A DNA stretch of 64,000 nucleotides from Flaccisagitta enflata (taxonomy: Eukaryota; Chaetognatha; Sagittoidea; Aphragmophora), in contig OZ231127.1 in NCBI GenBank assembly GCA_965153355.1, forward strand, positions 18,910,001-18,974,000, given 5' to 3'. The notes beneath the pieces are model-generated. The model searched no databases and was not told the DNA's origin. It worked only from the letters and a program-made list of their open reading frames with translations. Below are positions 1 to 12,390 of the stretch, piece by piece (the first letter of the stretch is position 1; each line of letters begins with the position of its first letter). The translations under genes were made by a program, and so were the position numbers.

Positions 1-627
1 CTGGAATGTGATATGAAATCCTAGCCTCAGAAGAATGTTCAATTTATATTATACAACAGAAATCTTTACCTACAATAGATCGACTTTGTTGGTCATTTTT
101 GACATTCGTTACTTCCTTCTTTCCACCACATTTACTATTCACATTAGGACGTTTACTATTCCCATTGATTTTTTTTTTGGTGTCTTAAACAGCGGTGAAG
201 GCCTTATTGGCGGTATGCTTTCGCAGAAATAACCGCATCTGGGTTTTTTTTTCCGGTTAACTCATACAACAATTCTTAATTTTTCTTGTCGCCTTCTTAT
301 ATACTGGTACCATTCATTCTGCATTACTGGCACTGTATACCACTATAAGCAGTATGTCAAACTACGTATCTATGTCATAAACAAACTCAATATTTAAACA
401 GTACTGCCTTGAAAAATAATATAGCAAAACTACAGGGCCTTACTTCTACAAAAACACAGCATCACAGTTCCATATACATGAAAAAATGTTCTCACCGAGA
501 CAGATCTGTTGCTAGATTGTCCTTTTTGGCTTGTCTACGCGATTCTGCTGACCTGCTCTGTTCATCGGTCGGCGTCCGTTGGTCCGCTATCCGTCGTATT
601 CGTCTGGTTCTCCGTCACGCTTAGCTT
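1..627. other. No gene seen; AT-rich
   Basis: I see no supportable gene here. The open frames are short and look random. A few GTCY-like words near 563-612 may belong to the repeat that follows. Confidence 0.5.
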
Positions 628-829
628 TGCTTAGTTTTTTTGAAGCTGCGACACGCAACTTCATAAGAGGCTTATCCGTCCGTCCGTCCGTCGGTCCGTC
701 TGTCGGTCCGTCCATCGAACACAGTTTCAGCGCGTCCGTTGTCAATAACGATTGATTGGAGGCGGTAAACGCGCACATCCGCTCCCCGCCTACCCGTCCG
801 TAACTGATGGCCGTGTATCCGGCCTTGTT
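628..829 (-). mobile_element. HINE-like element, subfamily with GGCCG hairpin
   Basis: The copy reads (on +) from a cross-hatched end 'TTAGTTTTTTTGAAGCTGCG', through 'ATAAGAGGC' and a GTCC/GTCG/GTCT tetranucleotide run, to 'CCGTAACTGATGGCCGTG' and the hairpin GGCCGtgtatcCGGCC followed by TTGTT. Canonical orientation is AACAAG-hairpin first, so this copy is reversed. (GTCY)n cores, a terminal hairpin and subterminal inverted repeats are the published hallmarks of Helentron-associated (HINE/DINE-like) rolling-circle elements; the assignment here is by those features, not by a database match. Confidence 0.6.
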
Positions 830-1016
830 TTCGTCGTTTTACGTCATTTTAAGCTATTTCAAGACAATTTACACGTAGTCTTTTTGCTGTAAGTCTTTTA
901 ATCATTTGGTCTTAACAACCGCCTGCGACTATAATGTGTTGGCCTTGTTTTATCATAACCGAGTCTCAGTGTTCTCATAAACAAAGTCACAGTTCTTACA
1001 ATGGAGTGAATCTTAC

Positions 1017-1232
1017 CTCCAGGGCGTGATATGGGGCCATAATCTTCGTAGTAATCGTAGTAATATTCATTGCTGGGATCTCTTCCTCGACTAGGGCCAT
1101 CATTTCCAAACGACCCGTAGTTATCTCCCACGAAGGCATCTCTTGCTCCACCTTGCTCCTCTTGATCCTCTTCCTTTTTTTCAAACCATTCGAAGTCCTC
1201 CTCTACAGTCCGAGGATGCTTGGAAAATTTTT
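1017..1232 (-). CDS. Internal exon of unrecognised Tyr-rich acidic protein
   Basis: On the minus strand an acceptor (ATACTAG at about 1239-1233) precedes 216 nt of open frame, ended by a consensus donor GGAG|GTAAGA at 1016. The peptide begins KFSKHPRTVEEDFEWF, has a Glu/Gln-rich stretch, then a Gly/Asn segment (VGDNYGSFGNDGPSRGR), and ends with a Tyr/Asp cluster (NEYYYDYYEDYGPIS). The phase is 1-1. I do not recognise the family. Acidic Tyr clusters of this kind occur in tyrosine-sulfated extracellular regions, for example fibrillar-collagen variable regions, but also in nuclear proteins, so no function is assigned. The next exon would lie off the left edge of the window; the preceding one is not identified. 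Confidence 0.5.
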
Positions 1233-1468
1233 CTAGTATGAAATAAAAGAAAATCGGTTGTCAAATTACGAATTCGAAACTGCTGTGGTGCATTTTTTTT
1301 TCACAGATCCCAACCGCATCCCTGTTCCTGCCCCTACTCTTCCCCCAACCCCGCCCCTTACCCGAACAGCAACACCACCATAAAACCTAACCGTAATCAT
1401 AACACAACCCCTAAACCTCACGTAAATCACTCAGTGCCTGCCATAACCCATCGCGCCAGGGTAATTAT

Positions 1469-2234
1469 CAGGCCTTTTTTTAGAGCGAGCCCGCGAGCCC
1501 GTGGCTCTCTATTTTGCTGTCTGGCTCTCACTTTTTGCTGGCTCTGAGCCCAGTGGGCTCTCTCTGATTTGGTGAGACATGTCAGACTCAAGTTGGTTTG
1601 ATCATTTTTGTAGAATATCAAAGAGCACATTATGGAAAAAAGAAAAGAAAAAAAAACATGTTTGGCACAAGTAAATGCAAAAACATACTTTTTAGAGGCT
1701 TTTTTTTCTCAGAATTTGATTATCTTTATTGGCTCTGGAGATATGCTGTCATGTAATGTTGCATTTGAAAGAAAACATACTGAAGTACCGTGCTACGATT
1801 ATCCACTGGCGGTTGGTCCATCCCTTGGTTTTGCTGTCCATTAACTCTTTGCTATTTTGGTGTTTTCATGAAATTACTACTTAAGGCGTTTTCATCACTG
1901 CCTCTGCACAAATACATGATTAGACTTGCTACTGCCCCTGTCCACCTACACAGAACAAGGGCAACCATATTTCCAGCCTTTTTTTCCAAATACAGTGTAA
2001 ATGCGTCGATGTTGATGTCTCACATATAATGATTTCCTCTTTGTATTTCTATTTACAGAGATACAAAAGAAAACTATTGTTATCTGCCAGTGCTTTGACA
2101 TAGGATGATGTTATTAGAAAATTAACAAAAATGGTTATTTTTTGCCGGGCTCGCTGTTCTTGCGTCGGGCTCTGTAAAATTGTGCCGAGAGAGCCCAACT
2201 GGCTCGGTCAAAAAAATCGCTAAAAAAAGGCCTG
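1469..2234. mobile_element. Non-autonomous hAT-like transposon
   Basis: Terminal inverted repeats CAGGCCTTTTTTTAGAGCGA (left) and TCGCTAAAAAAAGGCCTG (right) bound 766 bp. They are flanked by near-identical 8-bp direct repeats, GTAATTAT (1461-1468) and GTAATTAG (2235-2242). An 8-bp target duplication plus CAG-starting ends is the hAT pattern. Subterminal repeats of GAGCCC/GGCTC words are present on both sides. There is no transposase; internal open frames are short. Confidence 0.7.
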
Positions 2235-2272
2235 GTAATTAGGTGTGCTGTATATTCTACACAAAATATTAC

Positions 2273-2347
2273 CTTTTGCATTTGGTATGAAGGATGTAGC
2301 CATCTTGCGTGATTGCGACAACTTTTTAACACTTTGCGGCTTGGAAT
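2273..2347 (-). pseudogene. Broken copy 1 of the triplicated 75-nt exon
   Basis: This has the same acceptor (TTTCAG) and donor (AAAAG|GTAATA) as copies 2 and 3, but codon 7 is TAA, so the frame read in the others is interrupted. A HINE lies directly on its acceptor side (2355-2610), which probably separated it from its polypyrimidine tract. Confidence 0.5.
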
Positions 2348-2354
2348 CTGAAAA

Positions 2355-2610
2355 AACAAGGTCATTAGACCTAAGTCGCGTGCGTCGGCATTTTCAAAAA
2401 ATGTCAGGCAGACAGACAGACAAACATTTTTTTTTTTTCAAAAAGACATTAGAAATAGCCATTTACTCAATAAAAACTCTTTTCTACCATTCAGTGACAT
2501 AACATACGCTTTGAAAAGCCTTTGAAACAGTTTTGTGACCGATGGACCGACAGACCGACCGACGGACCGACCGACCGAAAAGTGGTTATAGAGTCGCACG
2601 CGACTAAAAA
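2355..2610 (+). mobile_element. HINE-like element, GTCGCGTGC subfamily
   Basis: It starts AACAAGGTCATTAGACC (hairpin AGGTC-atta-GACCT), then the subterminal repeat GTCGCGTGC. An RGAC/GTCY tetranucleotide run follows, then 'TTATAGAGTCGCACGCGAC' and CTAAAAA. The 5' GTCGCGTGC pairs with GCACGCGAC at the 3' end. Close relatives lie at 19017-19273 and 58149-58401. Confidence 0.65.
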
Positions 2611-2637
2611 GGTGTTATAATGAGAGAGGACAAAGAT

Positions 2638-2990
<353 letters not shown>

Positions 2991-3482
2991 GGTAAACTTT
3001 GAAGATGGTAAAAATCTTATTCGAACAGGAATGGATACAATGGCGGTTGGACGGAGGCAGTGATGAAAAATTTGGGTAGGGTAGGTGCAAGGGCTTGTGA
3101 TCTACAACAGTAGCAGGGGGTAAAATGGATTTATCAGTTAGGATTTTGACTTTTCATGTCCTTTTCCCTAAGTAGCACCTTCATACATCAGCAAACAGTC
3201 TGCACAAATTTAAGGTTTTCCCAGTCTCATACGCAAACAACTCGTCATTAAGTTCATCATGATAAAAACTGCATGGCCAACTAAAACCAAATTGGGCAAG
3301 GGCGGTACTACAAAAACTACTTGCGTGATATGAACTCATAAGAATGATTTGAAATGTACCCCAAAAAGATGACAAAAAAGACAAAAGTTCAAAACTTTTA
3401 ATGACGGACAAACTAACAGGCCATCAAATAAACATATTCACTGTAATTAGGGGTGTTGTAAGTTCCCCACAGAAAATATTAC

Positions 3483-3557
3483 CTTTTGCATGTGAGATAA
3501 AGGATGCAGCCTCCTTGCGTGGTTGCGTCACCTTTTCGACACTTAGTGGCTTGGAAT
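3483..3557 (-). CDS. Copy 2 of triplicated 75-nt exon cassette
   Basis: On the minus strand TTTCAG|A begins and AAAAG|GTAATA ends exactly 75 nt. In the phase 2-2 frame it reads FQATKCRKGDATTQGG then CILYLTCK with no stop. A symmetric exon can be repeated without breaking the frame. Whether it is expressed, and in which gene, cannot be told from the sequence; the protein family is not recognised. Confidence 0.35.
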
Positions 3558-3605
3558 CTGAAATGGCAGTGTATCATCATATCATATTCTACTAAAGAGA
3601 TATTG

Positions 3606-3608
<3 letters not shown>

Positions 3609-3687
<79 letters not shown>

Positions 3688-3691
3688 GAGG
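3609..3691. repeat. (GA)n microsatellite
   Basis: About 80 bp of GA on +, equal to CT on -, 50 bp upstream of the acceptor of the exon-like cassette ending at 3557. Confidence 0.95.
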
Positions 3692-4823
3692 TAAACACAA
3701 ATACATTGTATTTACGCAGAGACACTTCATAAAAAGATTTGAGCTGTGACGATGGTCAAAATCTGATTAGAGCAAGACCTGATACAATTACGGTTGGAAG
3801 CAGGCCCTGATAACAAGTTTGGGCAAGGACAAGTGGAAGAGCATGCTCATAATAGTTAAAAGAGTTTATTAGTTGGGACTTTGACATCTCATGGCCTTTC
3901 CCCCAAATTGTACCTACATATTTCAGCAAACAGTCTGCCCAAGGGATATCCAAGTCTGATAAGAAATCTGGTCACTAAGCTCATCGTTATAAATAATGTA
4001 CAAGCGACTGAAACCAGATTGGGCAAGGGCAATACTACAAAAATTACACGCTTGACATGAACTCACAAAGGAATGACTTGAAATACCCCAAACAGATGAC
4101 AAAAAAAGCAAAGGTTCAAAGATATTCATGACGGATGGACTGATTGGCCAACCAATGCACTATGTTCCCAGAGGGCGTCACCTCAAGACAAAAAAAATTA
4201 AGCTGGCACTTTTGACCTAAATAAACGGCTGAAACTGGTACAGTTGCCTACCCTGAGCAAGAAAATATATGGTTTTACCTGCGTGCTAGCAAATCCAAAG
4301 CCTCTTTTTGCCCCTTGAAGTTAACTACTTCTCTCAAATTAAAATGCGGCAAAAATTGTTTTTTCCATTTCATATGATACTATTCTAGACATGAAAAATG
4401 GTACTTATGATATGAGAGAGGATGCCAAATCTTTAGCTAAGGTTCAGGGTTGATTGAATATGCGATGTGTAAAATTTGGTAAGCCTGCTCCTAAATTTGT
4501 AGGACTTATTAAAAAAAAAACTCCCAAAATTCCAATCTCAGATGAAAAAAATCTTGTCCATTCAGAGCCTCCAAAATGTTGAACCTACTGAGTTCAAGCG
4601 CGAAAAAATGTCCCTAGATGAATCGTGACGCAGGCAAAACCCTATACAGATGTGATCTACACATAATTAAGAACATTTTTCTACCATAGCTGTCATCTCT
4701 AGGCACCGGCTTATATTTTTGTCCTGTTATGGTACACTTTCCGATCTACGTGCAATGGGCCAACCAATGGGCCAACCAATGGGACGACCAATGTTGTACT
4801 GCATGTTCTTCATGAAATATTAC

Positions 4824-4898
4824 CTTTTGCATCTGGGATGAAGGATGCAGCCTCCTTGCGTGGTTTCGACAACTTTTGGACGCTTAGCGGCTTGGAAT
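4824..4898 (-). CDS. Copy 3 of triplicated 75-nt exon cassette
   Basis: This is the best-preserved copy: TTTCAG|A acceptor, AAAAG|GTAATA donor, 75 nt, phase 2-2, open. The peptide reads FQAAKRPKVVETTQGG then CILHPRCK. A (CT)n tract lies upstream on the minus strand. It may be a real alternative or tandem-duplicated exon of a minus-strand gene, perhaps the one at 1017-1232, although the phases (2 here, 1 there) require another exon between them. Function unknown. Confidence 0.4.
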
Positions 4899-4939
4899 CT
4901 GAAATGACAGTGTCTCATCATAACAGTTGCTACACTACT

Positions 4940-5153
<214 letters not shown>

Positions 5154-5580
5154 CATCTCAAGGACACTTTTGTGCAAGAATTCATGCTATGAAGATGGTG
5201 GTGGTAAGGAAAATTTAGGCAAGGGCAAGGGCAAGTGCAAAAGCAAGTGCTCCATGACTTTCTTATTGTGTGTTGTATTGTATTGTATTGTGTGGTGTTG
5301 TATTTATTGCGTTGTGTTGTGATCATTCAGTTGAAAACTTACCCAAAATTTCTGCCAAAGAGTTTGGAGCTACCACCATTAAATGAAGGGCCAATACTAC
5401 CATTCGCCAATTGGTTATCATCTTCATTTCAAAAAAGGCAGGGGCCTTTTTTTTCAAAATTGCTTCTTTTCTCTTTGAAGGTCGAAGAATGGGTTGAAAA
5501 GTTTAGAACACTAACTTTCTTATATATAACAGCGAGGCAGCTCTGACTGAAAGAAAATGAATTATGGTAATTGGGATCGT

Positions 5581-5766
5581 TTTTAATCGCGTGCTACGCG
5601 ACTCTACACCCCGCTTTGACCGTTCATCGGTTGGTCGGTCCCACTTTACTTTTGGGCAGCGGCCCCGAATGGGTCGATGACCAATACTTTTACACATATA
5701 AGGAATTTTCATCACTACCCCTGCCCGCCCGTACACGACTTGGGTAGCCGTGTATTCGGCCTTGTT
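5581..5766 (-). mobile_element. HINE-like element, diverged
   Basis: The + strand reads 'TCGCGTGCTACGCGACTCTA' (hairpin end), GTYG words, 'CCTGCCCGCCCG', then 'AGCCGTGTATTCGGC' and CTTGTT. It is the same design as other copies, reversed; the core is degenerate. Confidence 0.5.
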
Positions 5767-6222
5767 GTTATTAAACTTGACTGAGATTATCCTCATACAT
5801 ACCGAAATCTTTAGAAGATGGCCTTGTCAAACCCCAGCAACACGCTTGACTCTTTATTTGTGAATTTCTCCGCCTATTGCTCCATTTCCCTTACCTACAT
5901 ACCTTAGTTTTTAACCATTCGTGATTTATTCTGTCGTGTGTCTGGTCTCTTTTTTTTTTTTTTCTTTGTCGTATTTCAAATTCCCTTTCCTATTCGCCAT
6001 AAACGCTATAAAATCGTGTTGATGTTGATTGTAAATATTCTGTTTCAATTTGAAAAAGGTATCAATAATTTTGACAAATCACAAGTCCAATTTTTTGGGC
6101 CAATTTTATGAGATTAATAAAATGAACACGTCATTTTTTTATACGATTAGCTTTTACATCAAACGACTGCAATTAAAGAAAAGAAGAAATCACCAATTTG
6201 TATTCCATGCAGGCAGGTACTA

Positions 6223-6456
6223 AACAAGGCCGGATACACGGCCAATAAGTAGTCACTTGCGGGTGGGCAGAGCAGTAATGAAGATGGGCAAGGGCAGTAT
6301 GTGAGTGGGCAAGGGCCGTTATGTGGTAGGGTAGGGGCCGTAATGATCAGAGATCGCTATTCCAGCCAATTTCGCGTCATTCAAATTTTCGCCTTACGGA
6401 CCTGCCTACCAAGGGACACACCATATTATAGAGTCGCTTAGCAAGCGATTTAAAAA
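6223..6456 (+). mobile_element. HINE-like element, GGCCG-hairpin subfamily
   Basis: It starts AACAAGGCCGGATACACGGCC, continues with GGGTGGGCAGAGCAG, and ends ATTATAGAGTCGCTTAGCAAG then CGATTTAAAA. The GTCY core is largely lost. The subterminal pair is roughly TCACTTGC/GCAAGCGA. Confidence 0.5.
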
Positions 6457-6696
6457 AGATAGATCTATTTTGAAATGTGATTTGAAATGTGAAAAAAACG
6501 TACAAAAATGGCACTTAACCTATGAATTCTTGTTTTTAGGCAATTTAAAAAAAAAAATTCGAATCGACAGCTCCCGAAAAAGCCGGAATTTTCCACAGAG
6601 ATCTATGGGATGGTTTTGAGCCTCTCACTGAGAGTCTCATTCTGTGGGTGATTTCAGTTGCATGACATGTATCATGTTTCTGACTGGAATTTTGCC

Positions 6697-6933
<237 letters not shown>

Positions 6934-7155
6934 GGACCGATATACCGGTAATATTTACCTACCCTGGGCGCGGCGGTCAATTACGATTCACCACCACTTA
7001 CCTGCACTTACCTTCAATACAGGGGTGTACAGAATTGATTTACCTTTGATTTCCCCCCCCCCCCTCGCCTTTGATTTTCTATCCCATAGAGCATTAAACT
7101 AATGTATTCTAGATTGAAATAGTGTCAAATTGTGTTGTACCAATCATGTTATCGG

Positions 7156-7995
7156 GAAAAAAGTCGAAGTCAGTCTTCGACTTTTTGACATATTCGAGAG
7201 AAAAAGGGTTTTCATTTTCTTATGAGGAAGTTGTGCATCTCATCCGGCTGATTGCACCCTCGGACGAAATTGATAGGTAAAGTAAATTTGATAATTCTCT
7301 TTCATTTGGCGCCAAGCAGAATGCTCTACGACAAATATTTTTCGCGCTATGATTTTTTAAAGATTTTTTTACAAAGATTGCAAATTGAATTTTTTTTGAG
7401 TTTTTATGATTTTAAGTAGGATCAATAAAAAAGTGTATTTATGTCTGTTTGAGCATGCAAATACAAGAAAACATATCTATGAGCATAGCTGCTCATCTCT
7501 TAGGGTGTTTTTGAGCAGTCTAGCTCATTTAGCTCATTTAGCTCATTTTGGTTCGTTTTTTTTTCTGATTTCAAATTCAATAAATGAATAAATATTTTGT
7601 TACATGTTTAAGCAAGCAGATACAAAAAAGCATGTCAGTGAGCTCAGTTGATTATTTGGGAGGGTGTTTTTATGTATTCTAGCTCACTTGGCTCATTTAG
7701 CTCGGTCTTTTTTTCTGATCTTTAATAGGATAAATACATAAATGCAAATACAAAAAAACATGTCAGTGAGCATAGCTGGTTGTGTGGTTGAGTGATTTTG
7801 AGCATTTTAGCTCATCTAGCTCATTTGGCTCAGTCCTATATTTCTCGGATTAACAGTGCAACCAATACATGCAAGTGCTCTTGATTTGATCTAACAAGTA
7901 GAAAGATTTGCAGTGACTGAAAACAAAAGCTTGGTGAAAAGTGACCAATGCTTACGACTTTTTTCCTCACGGCGACAGCCGCCATTACTGGTAAG
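7156..7995 (-). mobile_element. HINE-like element, GGAAAAAAGTC subfamily
   Basis: The subterminal inverted pair is GGAAAAAAGTCG (7156) and CGACTTTTTTCC (about 7947). Outside the latter is the hairpin end GGCGacaGCCGCC, then ATTACTGGT. Relatives are at 22268-22669, 45836-46338 and 48241-49098. Inside (7430-7850) is a threefold ~160-bp tandem repeat containing AGCTCATTTAGCTCATTT words. Confidence 0.55.
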
Positions 7996-8039
7996 TTTTG
8001 TTTTATGTTCTGACTGCCAAATGTATTGATTTTCTTAAA

Positions 8040-8420
8040 TATTCTAAAATTTGTGATTTCATTATAATGCCATTGAATTCATGTCAGTGGATTTGACAGT
8101 CCGTGACTCGTTGTAAAATGATCTTATTCTATCTTTTTCTACCGTGCGACGGAATTTCATTCATGCAAGCCTCTAAAAAAGTTGTTGTCGTCCTGAAGGC
8201 TTTGAACGACCTGTTATTCTTTGACACATTTCCTCCTGCCCAAATGCTCCTGGTGACCTCCGTCCCGGCCCCCTTCCCTGCCACCAATTGGGGTAGCCCT
8301 ATCCGGCCTTGTTTTGCTCACGTTACTTTTTCTCTCTTTTTGGGCGCGGCGAAGACGGTGTCTATGGCTACAGGACTTTCGTTCGTCCTGCCTGTAGAAG
8401 TAGATGAGATGCGATAGAGG
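8040..8420. other. No gene; HINE end remnant
   Basis: Short open frames only. 'GGGTAGCCCTATCCGGCCTTGTT' around 8292-8314 (written here in two parts: GGGTAGCCC, TATCCGGCCTTGTT) is a decayed HINE end. Confidence 0.4.
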
Positions 8421-8424
8421 GCTG

Positions 8425-8800
8425 ACTGAAGGCCTTCTAGAGCCTAAACTGAGGTCTAAGAAGGCTGCTGCCAATTGGAAGATGGGAGGGCTGACTTGAG
8501 GCTTAAGAGAGCTGGATTAAGGTTTGAAAGGTCAAGGACTGATTTGAAGCCTGAGAGCAATAAATTGAGGCTTAGATAGCTGATTTGAGGCCTGAGGATT
8601 TGGATGTGAGGCCTAAGAAGATTATTTGAGGCCTGAGAGGCCAGGTTTGAGGACTGATTGGTTGGATTTGAGGCGTGAGAGGCCGGTTTTGAGGCCTGAG
8701 AGGCTTGATTTGAGGCCTGAGAGGCCGGATTTGAGGCAGCCTGAAAGACCGGATGAAATGCATGAGAGACCAGGTTTGAGTCCTCAGAGGGCTGAATTTG
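8425..8800. repeat. GAGGCCTGAGAGGCC minisatellite
   Basis: An irregular tandem array of about 20-23 bp units built from TTTGAGGCCTGAGAGGCC. It explains the repetitive open frames on both strands between 8456 and 9283. Confidence 0.85.
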
Positions 8801-9359
8801 TGAAACCTGATAAGGATGAATGGGCAGACGAGCAGCGAACCTAGCAGGCAGGCGGATGAGCAGGGGAAAGAATCCCCTGTGTTCTACAGGACTTTGTCCC
8901 CGGCCTCTATCAAAACAGAAAAGTAAAAATGGCGACAACCGACCAACCGGCAGAAGTGCGAGAGTGCTAGAGTCGCGTACCGCGACAAATATGGCTGGCG
9001 TGCAGATGAAGCTGATGTAAGACAGTGCGCAGTGTGAACATAACTGTATTTCATGAGACGGGGAGAAAATCATAGACAACGCGACACTATTTATGTTATC
9101 GAAGGCAAAGGTAGGAGAAGGAATCAAAGCGACAATGTATACGCTAACAAACGAATGAACGTGCAGACTGACAAACAAACAAACAAACACAAAAGCAACA
9201 CTTGATATGCCACTCAACGAGATATAAAGCAACAGTAACATACTAAAATAAATAAAGAATGCTATCGTGTATTCTTTGTGCATGTCTGAAAGATAATTTT
9301 AGTTCTGCTAAACTTTGTCAATCGTCTGCATGTCCGCTCCTGCCCACCAGTCTGCAACT

Positions 9360-9388
9360 GGTATTGGCCGTGTATCCGGCCTTGTTAA
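9360..9388. mobile_element. HINE end fragment
   Basis: GGTATTGGCCGTGTATCC followed by GGCCTTGTTAAA is the hairpin end of the GGCCG subfamily without its other half. 8801-9340 holds no recognisable gene. Confidence 0.45.
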
Positions 9389-9427
9389 ATTCGGTTTCTT
9401 CTTTAGTACTCAGTACATGGGAGGTAA

Positions 9428-9610
9428 ATACAGATGAACCCCGCTCTAACGGATTTCAAGGGACCCACATTTTTTTTCTGTTATGGGCGGAATTCTGTTA
9501 TAACCAACAAAGGAAATTAAAGGAAACAAGTTGTAAGTACCATAAATTTGCATTTGTTATGAGCGGAATTCCGTTGCTGACGGGTCCGTTAGAGCGGGGT
9601 TCAACTGTAT
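9428..9610. mobile_element. pogo/mariner-like MITE
   Basis: Inverted ends 'TACAGATGAACCCCGC' and 'GCGGGGTTCAACTGTA' bound 183 bp, and the ends begin with TA. Ends of the type CAGTTGAACCCCGCTATAACGG occur in several copies here (35271, 60771, 54067) and resemble pogo-type Tc1/mariner MITEs. Confidence 0.65.
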
Positions 9611-9688
9611 CTGACAATTTTCCTTCATGGAGTTTTGTCCGCAAAACATAAAAGATCGACTTATTGAACAGGTTGGGCTTTCTACAAA

Positions 9689-9960
9689 TAATTCCTTCAA
9701 AAACCTCTCTAACAGCAGGAACTACCATCATTCATCATGATCATGAGATTAGCCAAGTTTTATGACCATGGGATATGATCTTCATGTGACCGCCACCCCT
9801 CTCCAATTTTTGAGCAAATTTTGATAGACTTTTTATCATTGTAGAATGGGGGGTGGCGGTCCCATGAGGATTATATCCCACTGTCATGAAACTTGACAAA
9901 TCTTATTATCATGATAAATGAAGGAAGTTCCTGCTGTTAGAGAGGTTTTTGAAAGAATTC
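9689..9960. mobile_element. Fold-back (hairpin) element
   Basis: Left arm 'CAAAAACCTCTCTAACAGCA' ... 'GACCGCCACCCC' is repeated inverted on the right as 'GGGGTGGCGGTC' ... 'CTGTTAGAGAGGTTTTTG'. The arms are about 115 bp with a short AT-rich loop. There is no coding capacity. Confidence 0.8.
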
Positions 9961-10141
9961 AATGTCGAAAGCCGACCCTATGGTCGCAGGTAGACTTTTT
10001 CTCATGATGTCGATCAAAAAAGCTTTTCTAAATTCCTTAAAATCCGTAAATTCCTTGAAAATGAATGAAATCTTATGCTTTTGTTTGTAAGGGTTCAAAA
10101 AAATTTAAAGGGACAATTCTTTATCGAACACTTGCGACAAA

Positions 10142-10251
<110 letters not shown>

Positions 10252-10369
10252 GTGAGAGAGAAAGAGAAAGAGCGAAAGAAAAAGAGAGAAACAGAAAAAG
10301 AGAATATAAAGAGAGCTTAATCTTAAGTACCAGCAATTGAGGGAGGGTTTTTAGACCCTAGGCATTCAA

Positions 10370-11640
10370 GCACCGCCGATGTTTTTCTCGAGTAGTTGAT
10401 CACTGGATCTCTTCTCCTTCACATTCACAGTCATTCACCAATTCTCTATTTTTAGGCATAGGACTAAACAAATAAAATGTCAATGACCAAGAATTTCACG
10501 AAAAAAATGTTCATCTTTCTGTCCCTGTTTTTTGTCCATTTAGTTGGATATTCGTGTACCTTAGTTAAGTTGGGATGAGCAACGAGCAAGGGAAGTAATG
10601 ATAGAGGTCAAATAGGCAATTTGGTTGTGGCAATTATGCTAATTCTCCCCATAGGTATCTAACCCTGAAGGATTGAGAGTTGAAAGGCCGATGGACGGAC
10701 TGACAGACCGACGAATGAACGATCTGACGGACCGACGAATGGACGAACTGACGGACCAACGAACCAAAAAGGGTCTTCTTCCTCTTCTCCCCTACTCCTT
10801 TATCCTACTCCTTTCTCTTTTACATCATCAACCTCTTTTAAATACTCTTTTTTTTTTCCAAAAACTGATAAAAAAGAATTCTTCCTCATTACATCATCAA
10901 CGTTTCTACCTAGAAATATATTCGATGTTTTTCTCCACCATTGCATCAAACAAAAATATTCACAGTGAAATTCGAGACAAGAAGCATTCTATCAAAGAAA
11001 AAAATAAGTTCCATGGTGCATGATTCGATTTCAGAAAGTAAGGAAAAAATGAAATTCTATGGTGCATGATTCGATACATCAGCCTTGAGCTCTAAATTGA
11101 TACTAAAGGAAAAAAAAAAGACTCAAGTCTGTACAAAGAGCACAACACAATTCCCCCTCCCCCCCGCCAACACATCGACTCATCGTGCTTCATCGCGTTT
11201 TCTTTTAATCAAAAATTCATGGCATTCGAGAGGAAATTTGAGCCGCAGAAAAAAAAATAAAAAAAAAACTGTTTTCCCTACTTTATTTTTTCTTACTTAA
11301 TTTTTTTTCCATCAATTTTTTCATCAATATTTTTTTCATGATCATCTTTGAAAATCTAGTCTCCTCAAAGGGAATCAAGGAAAGCCAAAATATCTGCCGA
11401 GTAAATCGATCCGTTGGGAAATCTTTATTATTTTCTTTTCAAGTTAAATCCTAGCATCAATTTTTTAAAAAAATCTTTGGTTAGTTTACTTTTTCTCTTT
11501 CTGTTCTAACTTCTAAAGACTATACGTGAATATGTGGTCTTGCGTGTGAGCCTGTGAGGTCTATCTGACATCATTCCTGGATGCCGCCACACTGCATAAC
11601 GCTGCAAAACTGCAAAACTGGGTTTCCAAACGATCGAACA
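10370..11640. other. No gene seen
   Basis: AT-rich, with a GACC/GACG tetranucleotide run at about 10686-10765 that may be the core of a decayed HINE. I find no credible exon. Confidence 0.45.
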
Positions 11641-11649
11641 GCGTCTGAA

Positions 11650-11911
11650 TTGATGATGATGTTGTTGTTTTTGATATTTGTTGTTGTTGTTGTTGTTATT
11701 TATTATTATTATTGTGTATTGTTATTGTTATTTATTGTTATTGTATTTTATTTATTGTTGTTATTTGTTGTACTGTATTTCTTTATTTTTATATTTCAAA
11801 TTTAGTTTTAGTTGTTTTATTTTGTTGTTGTTTGTTGTTGTTGTTGTTGTTGTTATTGTTTATTTATTGTTGTTATGGTTGTTATTTATTGATTTATTTA
11901 TTTATTTATTT

Positions 11912-11970
<59 letters not shown>

Positions 11971-11985
11971 CGTCAATGTTTTTGT
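11650..11985. repeat. (GTT)n/(TTA)n microsatellite region
   Basis: Impure GTT and TTATT repeats on + end in a pure (GTT)n run at about 11915-11970. The hydrophobic open frames over it are artefacts. Confidence 0.9.
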
Positions 11986-12224
11986 TATTGTCATCATTGT
12001 GGTTGCTATTGTTTCGGACTCGTTTTAGCGTCACGTAATATTAATTTGTAATGTAAGAAACAGACATCAGAAAGAACTGAAAATTGATCCATATGTGATC
12101 CAATTCCATTATGTAATGAATCCACAAGTATGATCCAGATTCATTATATAAGTATCGCCAGTTTGACGTTTGTTATGTTTCTTTGACATTCTTTGCTCAT
12201 TTTTCTTGCTTTCGATATTTGGCC

Positions 12225-12390
12225 GTCGCGTGTTCGTGCTTAGAGACTGTGTGTCCGTCCGTGATTGTCTGTTCGTGCTTAGAGACAATGTGTCCGTCCG
12301 TGATTGTCTGTCCATGTCTAGTGACATTGTGTTTCTCCTTAATTGTCTGTCCATGTCTAGTGACATTGTGTTTCTCCGTTATTGTCTGTT
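12225..12390. repeat. ~40-bp minisatellite, array 1
   Basis: Tandem units such as GTGTCCGTCCGTGATTGTC plus TGTTCGTGCTTAGAGACAAT, about four copies. A second array of the same unit lies at 13395-13530. Confidence 0.8.

Noticed and set aside
8425-8850. CRISPR-like regular repeats
   Set aside because: Units are contiguous, without unique spacers, and the genome is eukaryotic; it is a minisatellite.
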